Assembly: GCA_016291475.1 (NCBI GenBank)
Contig: JAEEXJ010000004.1
Coordinates: 1-59,883 of the forward strand
DNA from: Lachnospiraceae bacterium
GTDB taxonomy: Bacteria > Bacillota_A > Clostridia > Lachnospirales > Lachnospiraceae
DNA length: 59,883 nucleotides
Direction of reading: 5' to 3'
Made by a program: the position numbers and the translations under genes. The notes under the pieces were generated by a model, which was given only the letters and a program-made list of their open reading frames with translations, was not told the DNA's origin and did not search any database. Positions 1 to 9,292 of the stretch are shown one piece after another (the first letter of the stretch is position 1; every line of letters starts with the position of its first letter).

Positions 1-2692
1 CAGGGAACATGTTGAAGGGGAATACCGCTTCCTTGACTCCGTAATAAGGGATCGTTCTGTCCTTAAGTCCGGGTACGGGTGAAGCCTCACCTGTGATGGA
101 GCTCATCATGATCTCTGTTGCAAGCTTGACCATGTTGATGTCACATACCTTAGATACAAGAGGAACGGTACGTGATGCTCTGGGATTGGCCTCGAGTACG
201 TATACTACATCATCCTCGATAGCATACTGCATGTTCATAAGACCTACAACATGCATCTCCTTAGCGATCTTTCTGGTGTAATCCTTGATGGTAGCAACCT
301 GCTTTTCGGTAAGGTGCTTGGAAGGAAGGATACAAGCAGAGTCTCCTGAGTGGATACCTGCAAGTTCGATATGCTCCATAACTGCGGGAACGAATACATT
401 CTCGCCATCGCTGATAGCGTCTGCCTCACACTCGGTAGCGTTGTGAAGGAATCTGTCGATAAGGATGGGTCTGTCGGGAGTAACTCCTACAGCCTCCTTC
501 ATATAGACATCCATCTGCTCGTCATCATGTACGACTTCCATTCCTCTTCCGCCGAGGACATATGAAGGACGTACCATAACGGGATAACCGATACGGTGTG
601 CGATCTCTTTTGCTCCGTCTACATCGGATGCCATTCCGGATTCTGCCATGGGAATCTCGAGTCTGTCCATCATATCGCGGAACAGATCTCTGTCCTCTGC
701 CATATCGATGGTCTCGGGAGTGGTTCCGAGAATGTTAACACCATACTTCTTAAGATCTGCAGCAAGGTTAAGAGGAGTCTGTCCTCCGAACTGTGCAATG
801 ACTCCGACGGGCTTTTCTTTCCTGTAGATGCTGAGAACATCTTCAAGGGTAAGAGGCTCGAAGTAAAGCTTGTCGGATGTATCGTAGTCGGTTGAAACGG
901 TCTCGGGATTACAGTTAACGATAACAGTCTCATAACCGAGTTTCTTAAGTGCAAATGCAGCATGTACACAGCAATAGTCGAATTCAATACCCTGGCCGAT
1001 ACGGTTGGGACCGCCGCCGAGGATCATAACCTTCTTGGAATTATCGGAAGCAACGCTCTTGTCTTCGATATTGTAACTTGAGTAGTAATAAGCGCTGTCC
1101 TTGGTTCCGCTTACGTGAACGCCTTCCCAGCCTTCTACTACGCCTGCTGCCTCGCGGGCATTTCTTATCTCCTCTTCGCTCACCTTGCAGATCTGTGCAA
1201 GATACTTGTCGGAGAATCCGTCCTTCTTAGCCTTGGTAAGTACATCGACTGTGGGAACCTTTCCGTTAGTTGAGGCAATGATAGCTTCCTCTTCGTCTAC
1301 AAGTTCCTTCATCTGCTCGATGAAATACTTCTTGATCTTGGTCATCTCATGAAGCTCATCGATGCTTGCTCCCTTGCGGAGAGCCTCATACATGATGAAC
1401 TGTCTCTCTGAGGTGGGATTTACAAGTTCTTTTCTAAGCTCATCAAGACTCATGTCATGGAAGTTCTTAACGAAGCCGAGTCCGTATCTGCTCTTTTCAA
1501 GAGATCTGATAGCCTTCTGGAATGCTTCCTTGTAGGTCTTACCGATACTCATGACTTCACCTACGGCTCTCATCTGAGTTCCGAGATGATCGTCAACTCC
1601 TTTGAACTTCTCAAATGCCCATCTTGCGAATTTGATTACAATGTAATCTCCGTCGGGCTTATAGTTATCGAGAGTGCCGTACTTGCCGCACTCGATATCC
1701 TTAAGATCAAGTCCGCATGCAAGCATTGCAGAAACAAGTGCGATGGGGAATCCCGTAGCTTTGGAAGCAAGTGCGGAAGATCTTGATGTTCTGGGATTGA
1801 TCTCGATCACGATGATACGATCGGTCTTGGGATCGTGTGCAAACTGACAGTTACATCCGCCGATAACCTGTACTTTATCAACGATGCTGTATGCATACTT
1901 CTGAAGTCTGTCCTGAACTTCCTGTGAAATAGTGAGCATGGGTGCGGAGCAGAAAGAATCTCCGGTATGAACTCCCATGGGATCGATATTCTCGATGAAG
2001 CAAACGGTGATCATCTTACCGGTTGAATCTCTTACTACCTCGAGTTCAAGCTCTTCCCATCCGATGACAGATTCTTCTACGAGAACCTGATGAACCATGG
2101 ATGCCTGAAGACCTCTTGCACAGACGGTCTTAAGTTCTTCTACGTTATATACAAGTCCGCCGCCTGAACCTCCCATGGTATAAGCGGGTCTGAGTACTAC
2201 AGGATAGCCGAGACGTGATGCAATCTCTACAGCCTCATCTACGCTGTAAGCAACCTGTGAACGTGCCATCTCGATTCCGAGCTCATCCATAGTGTTCTTG
2301 AACTCGATTCTGTCCTCTCCTCTTTCGATGGCATCTACCTGAACACCGATTACCTTAACGTTATATTTTTCAAGTACACCTGCCTGTGCAAGTTCCGAAC
2401 AAAGGTTAAGTCCGGACTGTCCGCCAAGGTTGGGAAGAAGTGCATCGGGACGCTCCTTCTCGATGATCTGGGTAAGTCTCTTTACGTTAAGAGGCTCGAT
2501 ATAGGTGACATCCGCCGTCTCAGTGTCTGTCATGATGGTAGCGGGGTTTGAGTTTACAAGGATTATCTCATAGCCGAGCTTTCTGAGAGCCTTGCAGGCC
2601 TGTGTTCCGGAATAATCGAATTCGCAGGCCTGGCCGATGATGATGGGGCCCGATCCGATTATCAGGATGCGATGGATGTCTGTTCTTTTCAT
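1..2692 (-). CDS. carB: carbamoyl-phosphate synthase large subunit, 3' end outside the window
   Basis: Makes carbamoyl phosphate from bicarbonate, ammonia (from CarA) and two ATP, for pyrimidine and arginine synthesis in the cytoplasm. The reverse strand is open from an ATG at 2692 to the window edge, about 897 codons of the family's roughly 1070. The N-terminus reads MKRTDIHRILIIGSGPIIIG followed by QACEFDYSGTQ, typical of CarB. Both ATP-grasp halves should be mostly present; the end of the second half and the C-terminal allosteric domain are missing because the window ends. An AAAGGAAG ribosome site sits about 6 bases before the ATG. The gene upstream is rlmD, not carA, so the small subunit is not in the usual place immediately 5'. 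Confidence 0.95.
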   Translation of the reverse strand, partial: MKRTDIHRILIIGSGPIIIGQACEFDYSGTQACKALRKLGYEIILVNSNPATIMTDTETADVTYIEPLNVKRLTQIIEKERPDALLPNLGGQSGLNLCSELAQAGVLEKYNVKVIGVQVDAIERGEDRIEFKNTMDELGIEMARSQVAYSVDEAVEIASRLGYPVVLRPAYTMGGSGGGLVYNVEELKTVCARGLQASMVHQVLVEESVIGWEELELEVVRDSTGKMITVCFIENIDPMGVHTGDSFCSAPMLTISQEVQDRLQKYAYSIVDKVQVIGGCNCQFAHDPKTDRIIVIEINPRTSRSSALASKATGFPIALVSAMLACGLDLKDIECGKYGTLDNYKPDGDYIVIKFARWAFEKFKGVDDHLGTQMRAVGEVMSIGKTYKEAFQKAIRSLEKSRYGLGFVKNFHDMSLDELRKELVNPTSERQFIMYEALRKGASIDELHEMTKIKKYFIEQMKELVDEEEAIIASTNGKVPTVDVLTKAKKDGFSDKYLAQICKVSEEEIRNAREAAGVVEGWEGVHVSGTKDSAYYYSSYNIEDKSVASDNSKKVMILGGGPNRIGQGIEFDYCCVHAAFALKKLGYETVIVNCNPETVSTDYDTSDKLYFEPLTLEDVLSIYRKEKPVGVIAQFGGQTPLNLAADLKKYGVNILGTTPETIDMAEDRDLFRDMMDRLEIPMAESGMASDVDGAKEIAHRIGYPVMVRPSYVLGGRGMEVVHDDEQMDVYMKEAVGVTPDRPILIDRFLHNATECEADAISDGENVFVPAVMEHIELAGIHSGDSACILPSKHLTEKQVATIKDYTRKIAKEMHVVGLMNMQYAIEDDVVYVLEANPRASRTVPLVSKVCDINMVKLATEIMMSSITGEASPVPGLKDRTIPYYGVKEAVFPFNMFP

Positions 2693-2711
2693 AAAATCTT
2701 CCTTTCTGATC

Positions 2712-2728
2712 TGCAGGCTTATCCTGCA
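2712..2728 (-). promoter_or_regulatory. small hairpin in the carB leader
   Basis: Perfect 6-base inverted repeat TGCAGG / CCTGCA with a 5-base loop, in the 61-base gap between rlmD and carB and about 20 bases before the carB start. No uridine run follows, so it is not an intrinsic terminator. It could be a folded leader element or chance. Confidence 0.3.
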
Positions 2729-2753
2729 TTGCCACTTTAAATCTATCTTAACT

Positions 2754-4157
2754 TTATTTTTTCCTGAGTAACATTACGGTCTCAACCTCCCTTGTCCAGG
2801 GAAACTGATTGACACAGCCGTAGCGCTCTATCATATAACCCCGATCAAGAAACATCTCCAGATCTCTTTCGAGAGATGTGGGCTTACATGAAATGTATAC
2901 GATATGGTCAACGCCGTAATCAATAATCTTTGGAAGCGCCTTGGGATGAATTCCGTCTCTGGGCGGATCCAGTATGATGATATCCGGTTTATCCGTAAGG
3001 TCATCCAAAACCTTAAGTACATCACCGCATATGAATTCACAATTGGTTATGCCGTTTCTCTCCGCGTTATCTACTGCCGCGCGAACGGCTTCGGGTATGA
3101 TCTCGACCCCGTAAACCTTGCTTGCGGAAGGAGCAGCTATCTGGGCTATGGTTCCGGTTCCGCAATAAAGATCGTAAACCGTCTTACCTTCCGTGCCTCC
3201 GCAAAGGCCCACATATTCTCTTACCATTCCGTACAGCACCTCCGCACTGTAGGAATTTGTCTGGAAAAAAGAATACGGTCCTATCTTAAAGTCGAGTCCC
3301 AAAAGTCTGTCGTTTATATAGTCCTCACCCCAGATAAGATCGGTTCTGTCGGGAACGATCGCATCGGAAAGCGAATCACATATGATATGAACTATTCCTT
3401 TCAGAGTGCCCGTATAGGAAGCACCTGTAAGTACCTTTATATAACCGTCCAGCAAACTGCTGTCATCTTCTCCCCATTTTTCGGAAGAAGCGGTTACAAG
3501 ACACACCAGTATCTCTCCGGTATGGGCGGCTTTCCTTACCATCAGGTTTCGTAAATATCCGCTTCGTAATGTCTTGTGGTAAAACGGCGTTTTCTTATCT
3601 CTGAAATAATCCCTTGTAAGAGCGAGTATTGTTCTGTAATCCTCATCAACGATCAGACAATCCGAGGTATCTATTATGTCATGGAAAGCTCCTCTTTTAT
3701 GAAGTCCGACATTGAGATCTCCTCCCTTTGTCTCGTCTCCGAAGGAAAATTCCATCTTGTTTCTGTAACCGTATACTCTGGGGGACTGTTTGATCCCGTC
3801 CCACTCCGGTGCCTTGCCGTATTTTCTCTCGCTTTGATCCGCTCTCCCCGCGAAGAGCTTCTTCATCTGCTCGCCTTTGAGGTTAACCTCATCACCTTCG
3901 GACATAGAAAGATATGCGCAACCTCCGCAATCCCCGAAGTGTGCGCATATCCTGCCAGTTTCAAGTGTGCTGCGGCATAAAACTTCTACGAGTGAACCGT
4001 CCGCTCTGCCGTCTCTGCTTCTACCGATACGTACAAGGACCTTCTGTCCGGGAAGTGCATTCTTAACTGCAACAATCCCCTCTTCACACTGTACACGTGC
4101 TTTACAGGGGTAATCACAGCTTATGGCAAATCCCTCGACGATCTGGCCTCTCTTCAT
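2754..4157 (-). CDS. rlmD: 23S rRNA (uracil-5-)-methyltransferase, RlmD/RumA family
   Basis: SAM-dependent methyltransferase that makes 5-methyluridine in 23S rRNA, 467 residues, normal for the family. It starts with a TRAM-like beta domain (about residues 1-60). An iron-sulfur cysteine motif CAHFGDCGGC follows near residue 90. The C-terminal half has the SAM motif DLYCGTGT, the motif ILDPPRDG, and the catalytic cysteine in VYISCKPTSLERD. The start ATG lies 2 bases after the stop of the upstream small membrane protein, with no strong ribosome site, so translation is probably coupled. Gram-positive members may act at more than one uridine (RlmCD type), so the exact target is inferred. Confidence 0.9.
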   Translation of the reverse strand: MKRGQIVEGFAISCDYPCKARVQCEEGIVAVKNALPGQKVLVRIGRSRDGRADGSLVEVLCRSTLETGRICAHFGDCGGCAYLSMSEGDEVNLKGEQMKKLFAGRADQSERKYGKAPEWDGIKQSPRVYGYRNKMEFSFGDETKGGDLNVGLHKRGAFHDIIDTSDCLIVDEDYRTILALTRDYFRDKKTPFYHKTLRSGYLRNLMVRKAAHTGEILVCLVTASSEKWGEDDSSLLDGYIKVLTGASYTGTLKGIVHIICDSLSDAIVPDRTDLIWGEDYINDRLLGLDFKIGPYSFFQTNSYSAEVLYGMVREYVGLCGGTEGKTVYDLYCGTGTIAQIAAPSASKVYGVEIIPEAVRAAVDNAERNGITNCEFICGDVLKVLDDLTDKPDIIILDPPRDGIHPKALPKIIDYGVDHIVYISCKPTSLERDLEMFLDRGYMIERYGCVNQFPWTREVETVMLLRKK

Positions 4158-4159
4158 GA

Positions 4160-4510
4160 TCAGCTGTCCGCTTCGTCAGCGAAGAAATCATCGTCTTCGA
4201 ATTCGTCATCTTCGAACTCGTCATCGAAATCCTCGAGATAATCGGGGCAGAAGTGACGATAAATGACATATCCTACAAGGCAACCGATTGCGATAATGCC
4301 GATAATGGCGAGGATAACAAGTCCCGCATGTGACTTCTTCTCATCTTCCTCATCATCGGAAGGTCTTGAGATCAGATTACCGAGTCCTGCAGCTGCAGCG
4401 AGTTCGGCAACTCTGGCAGCCTGTGAACCGCCAAAATCCTTGAGCTGATCGATATCAAGTCCAAGCTTGTTCTTAAGATCCGCTTTTTTGCAATTGCCCT
4501 TACAACTCAT
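4160..4510 (-). CDS. small single-pass membrane protein with an acidic tail
   Basis: 116 residues, not recognised as a named family. The N-terminus carries two cysteines (MSCKGNCKK), then an Ala-rich amphipathic stretch (about 25-45). One membrane segment follows (about 64-84, LVILAIIGIIAIGCLVGYVIY), and then a tail made almost wholly of Asp, Glu and Phe (EDDEFEDDDFF). AAAGG about 9 bases upstream supports the ATG at 4510. It shares a transcript with rlmD (2-base gap). The acidic tail would face one side of the membrane and could bind a basic partner or cations; this is inference only. Confidence 0.75.
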   Translation of the reverse strand: MSCKGNCKKADLKNKLGLDIDQLKDFGGSQAARVAELAAAAGLGNLISRPSDDEEDEKKSHAGLVILAIIGIIAIGCLVGYVIYRHFCPDYLEDFDDEFEDDEFEDDDFFADEADS

Positions 4511-4529
4511 ATGTACCGCCTTTCCACAT

Positions 4530-4544
4530 ATATAGTCACTATAT
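4530..4544. promoter_or_regulatory. 15-base palindrome upstream of the small membrane protein gene
   Basis: Perfect odd palindrome ATATAGT-C-ACTATAT lying 20-34 bases before the ATG at 4510, in the 94-base gap after pcrA. Position and symmetry suit a repressor operator or a short leader hairpin. It is AT-rich, so chance is possible. Confidence 0.3.
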
Positions 4545-4604
4545 TATTTACGCAAGCATAAATCACATTTTGTATTCTTAGCCCTGGTAAATCAACTTAT
4601 TGTA

Positions 4605-6893
4605 TCACTCCTTAACAAGTTTTGCAAAGGAAGCATACATCACTTTTGTACCGTGTGCGTCAAAGTCCACGGTAACCTTATAATCTCTGGGTTCTTTGAC
4701 GATATTTGTCACGGTTCCGGCCCCGAATTTGAAGTGCCTTACCCTGTCTCCCACGCCATAATCCACCTCTGCCGGAGAAGATGCGCCACCCACACCTTTT
4801 CTGATGCCCAAAGACGCGAATGAATCCTTGGAAAATACAGCCTTTACGGGAGTCACCTTCTCATCCGCCCTTCTTGCCGGATTCCTTTCGATCGTCTGAT
4901 AGCTGTAGGTTTTTCTTGAATATCCCTCATCATAATCGTCATATGAAGGCTTTTTTCTCCTGGGAATATAGCCTTCAACGCATTCCGAAGGGATCTCCGT
5001 AACAAATCTGCTGACCGGATTAAACTGGGTCTCTCCGCGAAGCATTCTAGCCTTGGCGCAGGTCATGATCAGTTCTTTCTCGGCTCTTGTCATTCCGACA
5101 TAAGCAAGTCGTCTTTCCTCTTCGATATCTTCGGGGTCTCCGGAGGACACAGCAAGATATCCGGGGAACAGTCCGTCCTCCATTCCGGTCAGATATACGA
5201 TGGGAAATTCAAGTCCCTTTGCGGAATGAAGGGTCATAAGAAGGACTCTCTGTTCCGAAAGGTCTGCCGAATCCAGGTCGCTTACCAGCGCAACCTCCTC
5301 CAGGAAATCCGACAGTGTTGCATCAGGTCTGTTTTCCGAAAAAGCTACCGCCTTACTTACAAGCTCGTTAACGTTGCCGATACGGTCGTCCGCCTTTTCT
5401 TCATCCAGATCCTTAAGATATTCCTCATAATCCGTAAGTTCTATTATCTTGGCGATGAGCTCGGCTATGGTGCCGTTATCCCTATAGCCCCTGAGAACAC
5501 CTATAAGATCGGTGAAAGCATTAAGCTTGGCCGCAGTCTTGCCGAGTCCGGGAATGTCATCCGCCTGAACCATCGCGGTATAAAGGGACAGATCCCTTGC
5601 CTCCGCATAATCCTGAACCTTTTCGAGAGTGGCGTTTCCTATGGCTCTCTTAGGAACATTTACTATTCTTCTGACAGACAGATCATCTATTCCCAGATCG
5701 ACCACCTTCAGATATGCGAGGATATCCTTGATCTCGGCTCTCGAATAGAAATTAATGCCCCCGACCACATTGTAGGGGATGCCCGCCATGATGAGTCTTT
5801 CTTCTATGATACGGGACTGTGCGTTTGTTCTGTATAAAACCGCACAGCTTCCGTAATCCGCCGTTCCCATCTTCTTACGATGCTTTATGTCGGAGACTAT
5901 GTACTCCGCTTCTTCGAATGCGGTATCGAACTGATTGAAAACAGGTTTCTTGCCGCCCTCTTCGTCCGTCCAGAGTCTCTTATCCTTACGGCCGGTATTA
6001 TTGCTTATTACGGAATTGGCCGCATCAAGGATATATCTGGTCGAGCGGTAATTCTGTTCAAGCTTTATTACGGTAGCTTCGGGATAATGCTCCTCGAAAT
6101 CCAGAATATTTCTGATATTTGCTCCGCGGAATCTGTAGATGGACTGATCGTCGTCACCCACTACGCAGAGATTTCTGTATTTGTCCGCAAGCAGTCTTAT
6201 AAGTTCGAACTGTGCTGTATTTGTATCCTGATACTCATCAACAAGGATGTATTTAAATCTCTCCCTATACTTATCAAGAACTTCGGGAAATTCTCTGAAC
6301 AGCTTTACCGTCAACATTATGATGTCATCAAAATCAACGGCCCCGTTCTTTTTAAGAGTCTCCTGATATTCGCTGTAACACCTTGCATAAACAGTCTTGG
6401 TGAAATCGTTTAAAACGTATTTTTCGTATTCCGAAACACCCATGAGCTCGTTTTTGGCGGATGAGATCTCCGAAAGTATTGATCTTTCTTTATATCTCTT
6501 GGTGTCGATGTTCAGGCGTTTGCATACGCTTTTCATAACGGACTTCTGGTCATCCGTGTCGTATACGGTAAATCTGTCATCATATCCCAAAAGCGCTATA
6601 TTCGACCTGAGTATCCTCATGCATGCGGAATGAAAGGTAGAAACCTGCATGAACCTTGCATCCGGTCCAACCAGATTCTCTACCCTTTCCCTCATCTCTC
6701 CCGCCGCTTTGTTGGTGAATGTAACAGCGAGAATGTTATAAGGATTTACTCTTCTCTCGGATATGAGATATGCGATCCTGTATGTAAGTGTGCGTGTCTT
6801 GCCCGATCCTGCTCCCGCAAGGATCAAAAGGGGGCCGTCGGGGGCTGTGACAGCGGCAAGCTGCATAGGATTTAAACCGTCAGTAAGACCCAT
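4605..6893 (-). CDS. pcrA: ATP-dependent 3'-5' DNA helicase PcrA/UvrD
   Basis: Superfamily 1A helicase acting in excision repair and in removing blocked complexes from DNA. The motifs appear in order: Q-motif LNPMQLAAV, Walker A AGAGSGKT near residue 27, Walker B VDEYQDTN, GDDDQSIYRFRGA, LEQNYRST, LHSAKGLEFP and YVGMTRAEKEL. The C-terminus ends in the VGDRVRHFKFGAGTV domain typical of Gram-positive PcrA. I place the start at 6893, not at a longer in-frame ATG at 6971, because AAGGAGAG stands 8 bases before it and the ATG overlaps the upstream stop as TAATG. That gives 762 residues. Confidence 0.95.
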   Translation of the reverse strand: MGLTDGLNPMQLAAVTAPDGPLLILAGAGSGKTRTLTYRIAYLISERRVNPYNILAVTFTNKAAGEMRERVENLVGPDARFMQVSTFHSACMRILRSNIALLGYDDRFTVYDTDDQKSVMKSVCKRLNIDTKRYKERSILSEISSAKNELMGVSEYEKYVLNDFTKTVYARCYSEYQETLKKNGAVDFDDIIMLTVKLFREFPEVLDKYRERFKYILVDEYQDTNTAQFELIRLLADKYRNLCVVGDDDQSIYRFRGANIRNILDFEEHYPEATVIKLEQNYRSTRYILDAANSVISNNTGRKDKRLWTDEEGGKKPVFNQFDTAFEEAEYIVSDIKHRKKMGTADYGSCAVLYRTNAQSRIIEERLIMAGIPYNVVGGINFYSRAEIKDILAYLKVVDLGIDDLSVRRIVNVPKRAIGNATLEKVQDYAEARDLSLYTAMVQADDIPGLGKTAAKLNAFTDLIGVLRGYRDNGTIAELIAKIIELTDYEEYLKDLDEEKADDRIGNVNELVSKAVAFSENRPDATLSDFLEEVALVSDLDSADLSEQRVLLMTLHSAKGLEFPIVYLTGMEDGLFPGYLAVSSGDPEDIEEERRLAYVGMTRAEKELIMTCAKARMLRGETQFNPVSRFVTEIPSECVEGYIPRRKKPSYDDYDEGYSRKTYSYQTIERNPARRADEKVTPVKAVFSKDSFASLGIRKGVGGASSPAEVDYGVGDRVRHFKFGAGTVTNIVKEPRDYKVTVDFDAHGTKVMYASFAKLVKE

Positions 6894-7660
6894 TAAACGC
6901 TCTCCTTGATCGCACAGAAATTCCATACCTTGATATTGAACTCGGTCACGACGGATCCGCAATAAGGACAAGTCTTAACACCGAGATTTGTTATCGCACC
7001 TCCGCAGTTGGGACAGTTGAGTGCATGTCCTGCTGCAGCGATATTCTCAACTTTATCGGCATCCTGAATGTAGCAGCAATCGATGGAATATCTGGTCTGA
7101 TCCAAAGTATCCTTCCTGCCTCTGATGATCTTGCCGTTTGCATCCTCAGCCCAAAAAGTGTATTGGAGGGATGACTGGAATCTGACAACGCATCTTCCGG
7201 GGAATTTATTATAGGTATTCAAAACTGTATGGTGAATCTTGATACCCTCGTAATGTTCTTTGATATCGCGGAGATTAAGATCGTTTAATCTCAGGAAAAG
7301 AGCTTCTTTAAGTTCTTCATTTCCGTCCTGAAGCTTTGAAGCATCTCTGGTGTCTATCGCCATGAGATACTCCCTGAGACAGTTCTCTGCTCTGGCGGTC
7401 ATCTCGGCCACATTAAACTCGGGAAAATCCTTGGCAAGTTTGGGCGCATAAATGGAAGATCCGTCGGAGACCGATCTGGGAGTCTGAAGATATTCCTGCT
7501 CATTCTTTTTTAACGATCCGAGAAGATCGTCATTCCCGAACACATCCCTGGAGATCTGACGGGCCTTGGCTTTTATCTTATGAACAATCACTGCACCGGT
7601 TATGACCGCTGCGAAAAAAAGAACAAGGAACACGATCCATAAAATAAGAGTTGCCTGCAT
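6893..7660 (-). CDS. membrane-anchored Tim44-like protein with a C-terminal zinc ribbon
   Basis: About 255 residues. One N-terminal membrane segment (about 3-25) is followed by a charged linker. Then comes a folded region (about 75-215) that resembles Tim44/NTF2-like domains, and a C-terminal ribbon CPNCGG...CPYCG. Two ATGs lie 9 bases apart; the ribosome site GAAAGG touches the first (7669) and stands 9 bases from the second, so 7660 is the better start. It follows the SPFH gene with a terminator between them, and its stop overlaps the pcrA start. The arrangement recalls the Bacillus ydjG-ydjH-ydjI membrane-stress genes, from memory and without a database check. Confidence 0.65.
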   Translation of the reverse strand: MQATLILWIVFLVLFFAAVITGAVIVHKIKAKARQISRDVFGNDDLLGSLKKNEQEYLQTPRSVSDGSSIYAPKLAKDFPEFNVAEMTARAENCLREYLMAIDTRDASKLQDGNEELKEALFLRLNDLNLRDIKEHYEGIKIHHTVLNTYNKFPGRCVVRFQSSLQYTFWAEDANGKIIRGRKDTLDQTRYSIDCCYIQDADKVENIAAAGHALNCPNCGGAITNLGVKTCPYCGSVVTEFNIKVWNFCAIKESV

Positions 7661-7675
7661 CTTTGTCATCCTTTC

Positions 7676-7705
7676 AAAAAGCCCGTCCCCATTTTGAGGA
7701 CGGGC
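7676..7705 (-). terminator. intrinsic terminator between the SPFH gene and the Tim44-like gene
   Basis: On the minus strand GCCCGTCC pairs with GGACGGGC (8 base pairs, 9-base loop), followed by TTTTT. The T run leads straight into the GAAAGG ribosome site of the next gene, leaving no room for a separate promoter. Downstream genes must rely on read-through. Confidence 0.85.
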
Positions 7706-7726
7706 TCTTGATACTCAAAATAATTA

Positions 7727-9082
7727 TTACTGCTTGATGTCAGCCTCGTTGAAGGGATCACCGCACTGAGGGCAGAACTTGGGAGGATTTGCGGGATCCT
7801 CGGGCTCATATCCGCACTTGTCGCACTTGTAAAGAGGTGCGCCTGAAGGACGCTTAGCGCCGCAATTGTTGCAGAAGTTACCCTGATTTACGGTTCCGCA
7901 GGAACAGGTCCAGCCTGCATCCGAAGGTTTGGGTGATCCGCAGCTTCCGCAGAATCTTCCGGTATTACCGGTTGCGCCGCATGAGCAGGTCCATCCGTTA
8001 ACGGGAGCTGCTGCTACAGCACCTGCCTGCATCTGAGGCTGCTGCATGGGCTGCTGATACATATTCTGTGCCTGACCCATCTGATACATACCTGCTGCCT
8101 GCTGTCCGCCCATCATGCCGGCCATGTTCATTCCTGCGAATGCCATCATGGGACCGGTAGAGGTGTTCTTTGCAGCTGCTTCCATAGCATTTACGGTTCC
8201 GAGAGTCATGGCTGCAGCGCCCATGTTGGGATCTCTGTAGACTGCTCTCTCCTGAGCATCCTTAAGCCTCTTCTCATCTTCCTCATTAGCCTTAACGGAA
8301 TTGATGGAGATGGAAGCGATGTTGATACCTCTTAAGTCTCCCCACTGAGATGAAAGCTCTTCGTTGAGGATGTTGCAAAGCTCGGTGGTATGTCCTACGA
8401 GCTGATCGTACTCGATACGCTGAGCGGAGATCTTGGCAAATGCAGGCTGAAGTGCGCTGCAAAGCTCAGACTTCATAATGGAAGCAAGATTGTCCTTGGT
8501 GTAGTCGCCGGTAACGTTACCGGAAACATGCTTATAGAAAAGAAGGGGATCTACGATCCTGAAAGAGTACTCGCCGTTAGCCTTGATGTTAACGGTAAGC
8601 TTCATTCCGAGATCGGGATCAACGATCTTGAAGGGAACGGTCTGAGGAGTTCCCCACTTGTTCTGAAGGATCTCTTTGGTATTTATGAAATATACTCTCT
8701 GATCCTTGCCGGTGTTACCGCCCATAGCGATTCTCTTACCTATGGTCTTGAAGGTATTGAGAAGATTCTCACCAAGTTTTCCATAGAAAAGTGAAGGCTC
8801 GGTCGATGTATCATAAATGAACTCACCGGGCTCGGCACAGAAATCAACTACGGCACCCTGATCAACGATGATCATGCACTGACCCTCGTTAACTGCGATC
8901 TTGGATCCGTTTGAAATGATATTGTCATTTCCCTTAGTGTTGCTGTTTCTAGAACCATTTGTTCTCATCTGTCCTTTGGTGAGAAGGACGTCATTAGACA
9001 TGGAGTCGCAGTAGAAAAACTCAAGCCACTGATCGGCAAGTGTTCCGCCTGCTGCTGACATTGCGGCACTGATAAGTCCCAT
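7727..9082 (-). CDS. SPFH-domain protein with C-terminal double zinc ribbons (YdjI-like)
   Basis: 451 residues. About 1-290 form an SPFH/band-7-type region that begins MGLISAAMSAAGGTLADQWL and has no clear membrane segment. A Met/Gln/Ala-rich linker follows (about 290-360), then three cysteine ribbons: WTCSCGATGNTGRFCGSCG, WTCSCGTVNQGNFCNNCG and CDKCGYEP...FCPQCG. The family forms membrane-associated scaffolds, sometimes with phage-shock proteins. The start has a strong GGAGGG ribosome site and a consensus promoter upstream. It is the first gene of a cluster with the Tim44-like gene; a terminator separates them. Confidence 0.8.
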   Translation of the reverse strand: MGLISAAMSAAGGTLADQWLEFFYCDSMSNDVLLTKGQMRTNGSRNSNTKGNDNIISNGSKIAVNEGQCMIIVDQGAVVDFCAEPGEFIYDTSTEPSLFYGKLGENLLNTFKTIGKRIAMGGNTGKDQRVYFINTKEILQNKWGTPQTVPFKIVDPDLGMKLTVNIKANGEYSFRIVDPLLFYKHVSGNVTGDYTKDNLASIMKSELCSALQPAFAKISAQRIEYDQLVGHTTELCNILNEELSSQWGDLRGINIASISINSVKANEEDEKRLKDAQERAVYRDPNMGAAAMTLGTVNAMEAAAKNTSTGPMMAFAGMNMAGMMGGQQAAGMYQMGQAQNMYQQPMQQPQMQAGAVAAAPVNGWTCSCGATGNTGRFCGSCGSPKPSDAGWTCSCGTVNQGNFCNNCGAKRPSGAPLYKCDKCGYEPEDPANPPKFCPQCGDPFNEADIKQ

Positions 9083-9131
9083 TTTTGTATCCCTCCTGTA
9101 GATAAATTGCCATAAAATTCACAGCGATAAA

Positions 9132-9160
9132 ATTATACCTAAAAATCCCCCTTCTTGCAA
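9132..9160 (-). promoter_or_regulatory. sigma-A promoter of the SPFH gene
   Basis: TTGCAA (9155-9160), a 17-base spacer and TATAAT (9132-9137) on the minus strand, about 50 bases before the start at 9082. A perfect -10 and correct spacing make this one of the clearest promoters in the window. Confidence 0.8.
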
Positions 9161-9292
9161 GAAAATCAAGGGACTCGCACGGTCTTTTTAAATGCCGCGA
9201 AACCGCTTTACAAACATTTAATAATTGTTCATCTTTCATGCGATATATAAAGCATTATAAAATGTTATTATTATGTAAATGAGGTATAAAAA

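Noticed and set aside
2904..3554. Open reading frame of 216 codons on the plus strand
   Set aside because: Wholly antisense to rlmD, no ribosome site and no recognisable motif; the minus-strand protein is clearly conserved.
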